Shown: positions 1 to 5,942 of the stretch, piece after piece
Numbering within the stretch: position 1 is the stretch's first letter
Layout: each line of letters starts with the position of its first letter
Assembly: GCA_020847555.1 (NCBI GenBank)
Contig: JADLBT010000111.1
Location: 1 to 27,080 of the forward strand
DNA length: 27,080 nucleotides
From: Gemmataceae bacterium
GTDB lineage: Bacteria; Planctomycetota; Planctomycetia; Gemmatales; Gemmataceae
Reading direction: 5' to 3'
The notes under the pieces: model-generated
What the model was told of the DNA's origin: nothing
The model's input: only the letters and a program-made list of their open reading frames with translations
Database searches by the model: none
Position numbers and translations under genes: made by a program

Positions 1-100
1 CATCCTCGGCATCACACGCGGCAGCCTGCGCACGAAGATCCGCGCGCTGGGCATCAAGATCGAGCGTGCCGTCTGGGCCGACGACGACCAGGGAGAGTGA
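1..100 (+). CDS. C-terminal end of a Fis-type DNA-binding regulator (partial)
   Basis: Only the last 33 codons are in the window, read from base 2 to the TGA ending at 100. They encode the second half of a helix-turn-helix with the pattern LGITRGSLRTKIRALGI followed by a short acidic tail. This is typical of the C-terminal Fis/HTH_8 domain of sigma-54-dependent (NtrC-type) response regulators and related Fis-family proteins, where it binds DNA. The rest of the protein lies outside the window, so a receiver or AAA+ domain cannot be confirmed. A perfect 22-bp hairpin follows 35 bases after the stop. Confidence 0.6.
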   Translation, partial: ILGITRGSLRTKIRALGIKIERAVWADDDQGE

Positions 101-135
101 TTGGCGCCTGATCCCCGGTCCGGGGGACGGTGTCC

Positions 136-184
136 TCTGCTCTTTCTCCCCTCTCCCACCAGGGGAGAGGGGAGAAAGAGCAGA
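136..184. repeat. perfect 22-bp inverted repeat with 5-nt loop
   Basis: The arms at 136-157 (pyrimidine-rich, beginning TCTGCTCTTTCTCCC) and 163-184 (purine-rich) are exactly complementary around the loop ACCAG. The hairpin lies 35 bases after the first stop codon, so it could end that transcript, but no T-tract follows. A related CT/GA-rich palindrome with a CTGCCA-type loop occurs at 15790-15814, which favours a dispersed palindromic element. The rest of the 101-437 gap shows no convincing gene or promoter. Confidence 0.7.
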
Positions 185-437
185 CACGCCGCTCACCATT
201 CGCGTCCCCGCAATTTCACACCGCCTCCGGCGAATACCCTGGTGGAGCGGCGCCGAAACGCGAACTTGCACATACAGCGCCGTGTCCCTGTTGAGGAACG
301 TGGCGCGGTAGAGCAGATCCCTTCTAGCCTTCTGCCAACCACCACGATCTCTCACACGACCCATTCCCTTCCCAGCCGCAACCCCTGTCCAGGAACGCGG
401 CGGAAGATTTGTCGGACCTTGAAAGGAGGAAGGCCTG

Positions 438-1355
438 ATGAACCTCGACCAGCTCAACGTGCGCCTCTCGCAATGGGCCGTCCTGGGTAACGACACGTAC
501 CAGGTCTGCGGCGCGACGGTGCCGCGCCTGCCCGCCGGCGCTTATACCTGCTCGCTCGACTGCTACGGCAACCCGCTGTTTCACGCCAAGCGGCTGCACG
601 TCGATGACCTGATCGACTTCAGCGACAGCCTGTCGGCCCGCATCCTCGACGAGATCGGGCGCTTCTGGACGCTCGGCGAGCGGTTCACAAAGTACGGGTT
701 CCTGCACCGCCGCGGCTACCTGCTGTACGGCAAGCAGGGCGGCGGCAAGTCGTCGCTCGTCCACCAGGTTGTCGCGCGCGTCGGCGCCACGGGCAACCTG
801 GCGTTCTTCTGCGAACAGCCGAACGTGTTCGTGGCATGCATGGAGCGGCTGCGGCGAGTCGAGCCGGATCGGCCCATCGTGTGCCTGTTCGAGGATCTCG
901 ACGCGATCATCGCCGCGTGGGGCGACAGCGACCTGCTGCAGTGGCTCGACGGCAACCAGCAGGTGGACCGGGCGGTCAACATCGCGACGACGAACTACCC
1001 CGAGAAGCTCGACCGGCGCATCGTGGCGCGCCCGCGCCGCTTCGACCGCATCCTGCGCATCGACGCGCCCGAGGGGCGGCTGCGGGCGGCGTACTTCGCG
1101 AAGAAGATGCCCGACCTGTCGGCCGCCGAGCGCGCGCAGTGGGTTGACCTGACGGACGGGCTGTCGTTCGCGGCCCTGGCGGAACTGGTCATCAGCGTCC
1201 AGTGCCTGGGCAACGGCCTGGCCGAGACGGTCGCGCTGCTCCGCGACCTTGACGGCGGCGCGCCGTCGAGCGCGGAGTACTTCCTGCCTCAACCCATGCC
1301 GGCGGTGAGCGCCGAGCCGGTCAACGGCACCGTGGCGGCACATCTGGCGAACTGA
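438..1355 (+). CDS. BCS1-like AAA-family ATPase
   Basis: A 305-residue protein with a single AAA ATPase domain. Walker A is YGKQGGGKSS (about 97-106). Walker B is IVCLFEDLD (147-155), with the Glu-Asp order seen in BCS1-type ATPases rather than the usual Asp-Glu. Sensor 1 is IATTNYPEKLD (182-192), followed by an Arg-rich RPRRFDR segment (198-204) where arginine-finger or sensor residues are expected. No membrane segment is visible, so unlike mitochondrial BCS1 it is predicted to be cytoplasmic. The N-terminal ~90 residues are not recognised and may bind substrate. The start is well supported by a strong AGGAGG motif (424-429) ahead of the ATG. It is monocistronic, and the next gene is convergent. 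It probably remodels or unfolds a protein or nucleoprotein partner, but the partner cannot be inferred from context. Confidence 0.75.
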   Translation: MNLDQLNVRLSQWAVLGNDTYQVCGATVPRLPAGAYTCSLDCYGNPLFHAKRLHVDDLIDFSDSLSARILDEIGRFWTLGERFTKYGFLHRRGYLLYGKQGGGKSSLVHQVVARVGATGNLAFFCEQPNVFVACMERLRRVEPDRPIVCLFEDLDAIIAAWGDSDLLQWLDGNQQVDRAVNIATTNYPEKLDRRIVARPRRFDRILRIDAPEGRLRAAYFAKKMPDLSAAERAQWVDLTDGLSFAALAELVISVQCLGNGLAETVALLRDLDGGAPSSAEYFLPQPMPAVSAEPVNGTVAAHLAN

Positions 1356-1361
1356 CCGCAC

Positions 1362-1396
1362 AGTCCCGGGGGATGCCTGCGCGTCCTCCCGGGACT
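1362..1396. terminator. candidate bidirectional terminator hairpin
   Basis: Arms AGTCCCGGG (1362-1370) and CCCGGGACT (1388-1396) are perfectly complementary, and GGA/TCC can extend the stem inward. The hairpin sits in the 83-nt gap between two convergent genes, seven bases after the AAA ATPase stop. There is no strong T-tract. Confidence 0.5.
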
Positions 1397-1438
1397 CCTT
1401 CGCACTCTGCTCCTCGACTATCCTGAACTCCCGAGATG

Positions 1439-2329
1439 TCAGACCTGCCGCATGTAGTCGAGGAACCGCCGGGCGCACGCATCGAGGTTCGCCTCGCTCC
1501 CGCCGTCGCGCAGGTACGAGCACATCTCATACGCGACGTGGCCCTGGAAGCCCGCCTCCTTCAGCGCGGCGAAGAATGCCTTGTAGTCGATGAACCCCTC
1601 GCCCAGCGGCACAGCGCGGACTGCGTCGGCCTCGCGGACGTAGTTCACCAGCGGCGGCTGATACCGGAAGCGCGGCCGCTTGACGTAGTCGGCGACCGTC
1701 GTGTGGACGATGTACGGCGCCAGCTTGCGTACCGCGGCGGCGAGGTCGGCACCCTGCAGCGCCGGCGCCCATGCGTCGAACATCGCCTTGCAGTTCGACT
1801 CGCCAACCTCCTCCAGCAGGTCGAACAGGCTGTCATGGTGAACGGCGGTGTCGTGGTGGTTCTGCACGCCGACCGTCACGCCAAACGGCGCTGCCAGGCG
1901 CGCCCACTCGCGCAACCCAGCGACGCACCACCCCCAGAGCTGGTCATACGTCGCCGCCGGGTGGTCGAAGGCGGTGAAGACGCGCACCAGCGGGCACCCC
2001 AGGTCGTGCGCCAGCCGGCACAGCTCGCGGACGTACAGCGCCTGCATCTCGCGGGCCGGGACATCGGGCCGGTCGGCGCTCATCGCCAGGTCGGTGTACC
2101 CGGCCAGGCACGCGACACGCAGCCCGAGCCGGTCCAGCTGCTGCCGCAGTCGGCGGCGCGTGTCGGCGTCGTAATCGAGGACCGACAGATGCGGGCGCTT
2201 GGCCATGAGCATGACGGCGTCGAAGCCGAGGGCGCGGGCCTTCTCCAGGAACGCCTCCAGCGACAGGCGGGCCTGGCCCGGCCAGACGCCGGCGTAACTG
2301 ACCGAGTGCAGTGCGGTTTTCATTGTCAT
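1439..2329 (-). CDS. sugar phosphate isomerase/epimerase family protein (AP endonuclease 2-like TIM barrel)
   Basis: A 296-residue TIM-barrel protein of the xylose isomerase-like/AP_endonuc_2 superfamily. This is a large planctomycete group that includes sugar epimerases, inosose dehydratase-type and other metal-dependent enzymes. Visible family features are an N-terminal strand with HSVSYAGVWPG, VGVQNHHD (153-160), the FDAWAP segment (184-189), IVHTTVADYV (207-216) with a candidate metal-ligand His, and HVAYEMCSYLRDGG (264-277) with the late catalytic Glu. The first metal-ligand position reads Gln rather than Glu (VQNHH), a variant often seen in annotated planctomycete members. No signal peptide is visible, so it is probably cytoplasmic. 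The first ATG (2329) lacks a clear ribosome binding site, and an ATG two codons later (2323) is equally possible. The substrate cannot be assigned. Confidence 0.75.
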   Translation of the reverse strand: MTMKTALHSVSYAGVWPGQARLSLEAFLEKARALGFDAVMLMAKRPHLSVLDYDADTRRRLRQQLDRLGLRVACLAGYTDLAMSADRPDVPAREMQALYVRELCRLAHDLGCPLVRVFTAFDHPAATYDQLWGWCVAGLREWARLAAPFGVTVGVQNHHDTAVHHDSLFDLLEEVGESNCKAMFDAWAPALQGADLAAAVRKLAPYIVHTTVADYVKRPRFRYQPPLVNYVREADAVRAVPLGEGFIDYKAFFAALKEAGFQGHVAYEMCSYLRDGGSEANLDACARRFLDYMRQV

Positions 2330-2381
2330 GTCGGCACGCTATGAGTGGGACGGGCGCGCGGCAAGCGACGGCTGGCACCCG

Positions 2382-2424
2382 CCGCCGGGCTGTGCAGTGC
2401 GAGGCGAGCAAGCACGCCCGGCGG
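2382..2424. terminator. weak candidate hairpin between amidohydrolase and isomerase
   Basis: CCGCCGGGC (2382-2390) and GCCCGGCGG (2416-2424) form a perfect 9-bp stem with a 25-nt loop. It lies immediately downstream of the amidohydrolase stop and upstream of the isomerase start, all on the minus strand. It could end or attenuate the amidohydrolase transcript. There is no T-tract, and chance GC-rich pairing is possible. Confidence 0.3.
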
Positions 2425-2448
2425 CAAACCCGTCCGCCGGTGAACGGC

Positions 2449-4230
2449 TCACCGCTTCCGTTCGTGGACGACCTTCCCGCCGACGACCGTGTACAGCACC
2501 TCGGTCCCGGCGACCTCCTCCTGCGGACACGTCAGGAAATCGCGGTCGATCACGATCGCGTCGCCCAGCTTGCCGACCTCCAGCGTGCCCTTCTCATTCT
2601 CCTCGTGGTGCAGGTAGGCGTTGTTGATCGTGTACAGGCGCAGCGCCTGCTCGCGCGATAGCGCCTCGTCCGCCGTCACCACGTCGCCGCCGTCGGTGCG
2701 GCGCGTCAGCGTCACCGCCATCCCGACCCACGGGTTCCACGGGTTCGTCGCGGCCAGGTGATCGAGCTTGATCATGTGGTCGCTGCCGCCGCCGACGGTC
2801 GTGTACTGCAACCAGCTCTTGTACGGCTGGAACCAGCGCATGCGGTCCTTGCCGAGTACCTTGAGCAGCGTCGTCCCGTCGCGGTACAGCCACGCCGGCT
2901 GGACGTCGGCGCAGACGCCGAGTTCGCGGCACCGCTCCAGGTTGCGCTTCGACGGGAAGTTGGCGTGGGTGATGCAGAAGCGCCGGTCCTTGATCGGGAT
3001 CGAGCGGTTGACGAAGTCGTAGGCGTCGAGCAGCACGTCCATCGCCCCCTCGCCCGCGGTGTGGGCGGTCACCTGCCATTTGTGCCTGGCCGCCTCCTCG
3101 ACCAGCACCTTCACCTGCTCCGGCTGCACGAACAACAGCCCGCGGTAGTCGTTCTCGACGATCTGGTACGTCGGCCCCGCCGGCCACGGCGCGCGCATGT
3201 AGGCGGTGCCGTTGAGCATGCCGCCGTCGAGGAAGAACTTGATCGGCCCGATGCGGATCCAGATCCCGCCCTTGCCGGTAGGGCCGTACTTGCCGTCCTT
3301 GCCCGGCAGATTGGCGAAGCGCCGGGCGATCTCCTCGCGGCTGCCGTAGGGGCTGAAGTTCGGACAGACAACGATACGCACCGTCAGTTCGTCCCTGGCG
3401 AGCAGGTCGTGGTACAGGTCGAAACTACCCCGGCTGGAGCTGCGGTCGGCGATGCTGGTGATGCCGCGCGAATTGTAGAGGGCGAACAGCTTCTTGACGG
3501 CCTCGCGGCGGTCCTGCCCGCTCGCCTTGCCGCCGGGGACGCCGCGCAGCAGTCCGGTGGCGTTGCGCAGCATGCCGGTCGGCTCGCCCGTCTTCGGATC
3601 CTTGACGATGACGCCGTTGGCCGGGTTCTTCGTGTCGCGGGTGATCTTCGACACCTTCAGCGCCATCGAGTTGACCATGCTGGCCGGCCCGGCGTTGTAG
3701 TAGACCGGGTGCTTCGGGGCGGCCGCGTCCAGCTCCGCCAGGGTCGGGAAGCGCCCCTCCTTGAGGCGCGTCGGGAAGGCGAACCGCAGGACGATCCACT
3801 CCCCTTCGGGGAGCTTCTTCGCCTTGTTGCGGATGTAGGTGAAGACATCATTCAACGTCTTCAGATACGGCACTTCCTCGTTGAACTCGCTCAGGGCGGC
3901 CCCGACTGGGTGGGTGTGGCTGTCGTACAGCCCGGGCAGGACGGTGCGCCCGCTCGCGTCGAGAACCCGCGTCCTGGGGCTTTGGAACTTCTGCACGTCC
4001 TGGTTCGAGCCGACCGCGACGATGCGGCCGCCCCGGATCGCCAGCGCCTGCACGACCCGGTTCTTCGTGTCGAGGGTGACCACCTTGCCGTTCAGGATGA
4101 CCAGGTCGGCCGGCTTCTCGGCGCCGTCCCCGGCCTGGACGACCTCGGCGACGACGATCTCGACGTTTTCCAGCAGGGTGAGCGCGGGGAACGCGCCCCA
4201 GAGCAGTAGCAGCGGTAGCCAGCGTTTCAT
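2449..4230 (-). CDS. exported amidohydrolase family 3 protein (YtcJ-like)
   Basis: A 593-residue protein with a hydrophobic N-terminal signal-like segment (MKRWLPLLLLWGAFPALTLL), so it is probably exported. The N-terminal composite beta-sandwich begins PADLVILNGKVVTLD. The metal-binding motif DSHTHP is at about 103-108. TAHTAGEGAMD, a THANFPSKR histidine motif and the late Asp in GGSDHM follow, all expected of the YtcJ-type amidohydrolase_3 family, which hydrolyses C-N bonds using a bound metal. The C-terminal KGTLEVGKLGDAIVIDRD signature returns the chain to the sandwich domain. The frame stays open well upstream to 4689, but that extension runs antisense to rpsL. I chose the ATG at 4230 because GGAGGG precedes it at good spacing and the signal peptide starts there. 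The substrate is unknown. It is divergent from the ribosomal protein operon. Confidence 0.8.
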   Translation of the reverse strand: MKRWLPLLLLWGAFPALTLLENVEIVVAEVVQAGDGAEKPADLVILNGKVVTLDTKNRVVQALAIRGGRIVAVGSNQDVQKFQSPRTRVLDASGRTVLPGLYDSHTHPVGAALSEFNEEVPYLKTLNDVFTYIRNKAKKLPEGEWIVLRFAFPTRLKEGRFPTLAELDAAAPKHPVYYNAGPASMVNSMALKVSKITRDTKNPANGVIVKDPKTGEPTGMLRNATGLLRGVPGGKASGQDRREAVKKLFALYNSRGITSIADRSSSRGSFDLYHDLLARDELTVRIVVCPNFSPYGSREEIARRFANLPGKDGKYGPTGKGGIWIRIGPIKFFLDGGMLNGTAYMRAPWPAGPTYQIVENDYRGLLFVQPEQVKVLVEEAARHKWQVTAHTAGEGAMDVLLDAYDFVNRSIPIKDRRFCITHANFPSKRNLERCRELGVCADVQPAWLYRDGTTLLKVLGKDRMRWFQPYKSWLQYTTVGGGSDHMIKLDHLAATNPWNPWVGMAVTLTRRTDGGDVVTADEALSREQALRLYTINNAYLHHEENEKGTLEVGKLGDAIVIDRDFLTCPQEEVAGTEVLYTVVGGKVVHERKR

Positions 4231-4257
4231 ATAACCCTCCGGGTAAGGAACAGGAGT

Positions 4258-4285
4258 ATTGTGCCCGCCGCCGCCTGGACGGCAA
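4258..4285 (-). promoter_or_regulatory. possible sigma-70 promoter for the amidohydrolase gene
   Basis: Reading on the minus strand, TTGCCG (4285-4280) and CACAAT (4263-4258) are separated by 16 bases. The likely start would lie a few tens of bases upstream of the amidohydrolase ATG. The match to consensus is only moderate. Confidence 0.3.
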
Positions 4286-4299
4286 CGGCAGCATCTGAA

Positions 4300-4314
4300 A
4301 AGCCCACAGGCTGC
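4300..4314. repeat. 15-nt repeat shared with 18609-18623
   Basis: AAGCCCACAGGCTGC occurs here, between the divergent promoters of the amidohydrolase gene and the str operon. It recurs exactly inside the long inverted repeat at 18566-18696. An exact 15-mer recurring only in intergenic DNA points to fragments of one dispersed repeat family. Confidence 0.5.
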
Positions 4315-4337
4315 TGGGGCATTCGCGGGGATTGCCC

Positions 4338-4366
4338 TTGACCCCTGCGGCGCACCACAATAGGGT
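4338..4366 (+). promoter_or_regulatory. sigma-70-type promoter of the str operon
   Basis: A -35 box TTGACC (4338-4343) is separated by 17 bases from a -10 box TAGGGT (4361-4366). Transcription would start near 4373 and give a leader of about 115 nt before rpsL. The same -10 hexamer is used by the predicted promoter of the HAD gene at 19707-19736. The leader has no recognised riboswitch. Confidence 0.6.
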
Positions 4367-4489
4367 AATTGTTTCGAGTAGGAACGGCAGCGGCCCTGCG
4401 CGTTGCGCCGGTGGGAACGTGAGCTATCCCTTGCTCGCGTCGTGACCCGACGAAGCGGACCCTGCACCCGAGAGACCGGAGAGAAGTGA

Positions 4490-4864
4490 ATGCCGACGAT
4501 CAACCAGCTGGTCCGCAAGCCGCGCGTGCCGCAGAAGAGCCGGCCGAAACATCCGGCCCTGCTCGGCTGCCCGCAGCGACGCGGCGTGTGCCTCCAGGTC
4601 AAGATCATGACGCCCAAGAAGCCGAACTCGGCCCTGCGGAAGGTGGCGCGCGTTCGCCTGTCCAACGGCATCGAGGTGACGGCGTACATTCCCGGCGAGG
4701 GGCATAACCTTCAGGAACACTCGATCGTGCTTGTGCGCGGCGGTCGTGTCCGCGACCTGCCCGGCGTGCGCTACCACATCATCCGCGGCGTGCTCGACTC
4801 TCAGGGCGTCGCGGACCGCAAGCAGGCCCGATCGAAGTACGGAGCCAAGCGCGAAGGTGGCTAA
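4490..4864 (+). CDS. rpsL: 30S ribosomal protein S12 (uS12)
   Basis: A 124-residue S12, the usual length, from [12 protein letters not shown] to the C-terminal [11 protein letters not shown]12 sits near the decoding centre and controls accuracy. The conserved loop [11 protein letters not shown] (41-51) keeps Lys43. In the second loop, [14 protein letters not shown], position 88 is arginine (codon CGC) where most bacteria have lysine. The same substitution (K88R, or K87R without the initiator Met) confers streptomycin resistance in mycobacteria and other bacteria. Asp89, the residue methylthiolated by RimO in E. coli, is present. The start is supported by GGAGAGAAGTGA just before the ATG. It is the first gene of the str operon, behind a good promoter. 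A 13-bp stem-loop follows its stop. Confidence 0.97.
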   Translation: MPTINQLVRKPRVPQKSRPKHPALLGCPQRRGVCLQVKIMTPKKPNSALRKVARVRLSNGIEVTAYIPGEGHNLQEHSIVLVRGGRVRDLPGVRYHIIRGVLDSQGVADRKQARSKYGAKREGG

Positions 4865-4925
4865 CGGGCTTCCGCGCCGGCGCCGCCCTGGCCCCCGGGC
4901 GCGCCGTCTGATGCGTGGAAGCCCG
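4865..4925 (+). other. stem-loop directly after rpsL
   Basis: CGGGCTTCCGCGC (4865-4877) pairs with GCGTGGAAGCCCG (4913-4925) over 13 bp with a single G-U. It begins immediately after the rpsL stop codon. The loop is itself GC-rich. It could be a partial terminator, an RNA processing site or a brake that sets relative output of rpsL and the downstream genes. There is no T-tract, so full termination is unlikely, and no new promoter is obvious before rpsG. Confidence 0.5.
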
Positions 4926-5017
4926 GCCCAGGCGCCCGCGCGGCGCAACGGCGCCAGTGCGGGCTCTGCCGCCTTCGGTGTGGTACACATCCGAACTCCT
5001 CGAGGGCCGTCCCGATC

Positions 5018-5257
5018 ATGATGGAGGTGAGACTCAACCTGGACTTTAGCTGTTGCAGTTGTGGCGACCCGGTAGGCGTGACGCTCGAATGTGCCGGCAA
5101 GGGACTGGCCGGCAAGGCTCACGCGGTCGCCACGGTGAAAGTGCCTTGCCCTCACTGCGGCAGCATCAACGAATTGTTCTTTGAACCCAGCGGCACGCTC
5201 CACGCCGTCGCCCCCTACCAGGGTGCCCGGCGACTCCTGGAGCCGTCGCTGAATTGA
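5018..5257 (+). CDS. small Cys-rich, zinc-ribbon-like protein inside the str operon
   Basis: A 79-residue protein encoded between rpsL and rpsG, where most bacteria have no gene. It has two Cys pairs, CCSCG (C12/C13 and C15) and PCPHCG (C44 and C47), about 30 residues apart. This spacing suits a single zinc ribbon. A third Cys is at position 25. No signal peptide or membrane segment is visible. A GAGGG motif 11 bases upstream supports the ATG at 5018; an ATG at 5021 is also possible. Codon use and GC bias look like the neighbouring genes, which supports real coding. I do not recognise the family. Co-transcription with S12, S7 and EF-G suggests a link to translation, but that is inference only. 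Confidence 0.7.
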   Translation: MMEVRLNLDFSCCSCGDPVGVTLECAGKGLAGKAHAVATVKVPCPHCGSINELFFEPSGTLHAVAPYQGARRLLEPSLN

Positions 5258-5318
5258 TTATCCGAACGCCCGCGGGCCGCGTCCCGTGGGTCTGGCAACC
5301 AAGCAGGAACGACCGATC

Positions 5319-5792
5319 ATGGCCCGTAAACCGACCGCCAGCCAGGCGACCCTGAAACCCGACCCCCGACACGGCTCCAGGCTGGCCAGCAAGTTCATCA
5401 ACTGCCTGATGTGGGACGGCAAGAAGGCGACGGCCCAGCGGATCTTCTACAACGCCCTGGATCAGATCAAGAACCGCATGCCGGACCTGAACCCGATCGA
5501 CGTCTTCACCCAGGCCGTCGAACACGTCAAGCCGTCCGTCGAGGTGCGCTCGAAGCGTGTCGGCGGGGCCACGTACCAGGTGCCGATGCAGGTCAACAAG
5601 ACCCGCCAGCAGAGCCTGGCGATCCGCTGGATCATCGGCGCTTCCCGCGGCAAGAGCGGCCGGCCGATGTACCTCCGCCTGGCCGACGAACTGATGGCCG
5701 CCTACCGCCGCGAGGGCGAGGCGATGACCAAGCGCGAGAACACCATCAAGATGGCCGACTCGAACAAGGCCTTCGCGCACTTCGCCTGGTAA
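5319..5792 (+). CDS. rpsG: 30S ribosomal protein S7 (uS7)
   Basis: A 157-residue S7, the usual length, beginning [20 protein letters not shown]. Conserved segments include [23 protein letters not shown] and the [18 protein letters not shown]-terminus. S7 nucleates assembly of the 30S head and lines the E site and mRNA exit. The frame is open upstream to 5286, but the ATG at 5319 matches the family N-terminus and follows an AGGA motif. It lies 61 bases after the small Cys-rich gene in the same direction. A long palindrome separates it from fusA. Confidence 0.96.
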   Translation: MARKPTASQATLKPDPRHGSRLASKFINCLMWDGKKATAQRIFYNALDQIKNRMPDLNPIDVFTQAVEHVKPSVEVRSKRVGGATYQVPMQVNKTRQQSLAIRWIIGASRGKSGRPMYLRLADELMAAYRREGEAMTKRENTIKMADSNKAFAHFAW

Positions 5793-5806
5793 CGCCGGCA
5801 AGAAAA

Positions 5807-5922
5807 GAACGAACCACAGAGGCACAGCGAGCACAGAGCCAGGCCGCACAGAGAGTACAAGGAACGTTGTCTCTCCTCTGTGGGTCTTTGCTCGGGGCTC
5901 GCTGTGCCTCTGTGGTTCGTTC
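5807..5922. repeat. palindromic element with 26-bp perfect arms between rpsG and fusA
   Basis: The arm 5807-5832 (starts GAACGAACCACAGAGG) is exactly complementary to 5897-5922. The 64-nt interior contains further pairing, for example CACAGAG with CTCTGTG. The arms carry the ACCACAGAGGCACAG-type motif that I recognise from dispersed intergenic repeats in many environmental genomes. It fills almost the whole rpsG-fusA gap and ends 20 bases before the fusA start. In RNA it would form a very stable hairpin inside the operon, next to the fusA ribosome binding site. There is no transposase and no target duplication that I can identify. Confidence 0.85.
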
Positions 5923-5942
5923 GTTTTGTGAAGGGGATAACC

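Noticed and set aside
2758..4209. A 483-codon plus-strand frame opposite the amidohydrolase gene
   Set aside because: Low-complexity shadow composition; the opposite strand has a full set of amidohydrolase motifs.
4231..4689. N-terminal extension of the amidohydrolase
   Set aside because: It lies antisense to rpsL and over its promoter; the signal peptide and GGAGGG support the start at 4230.
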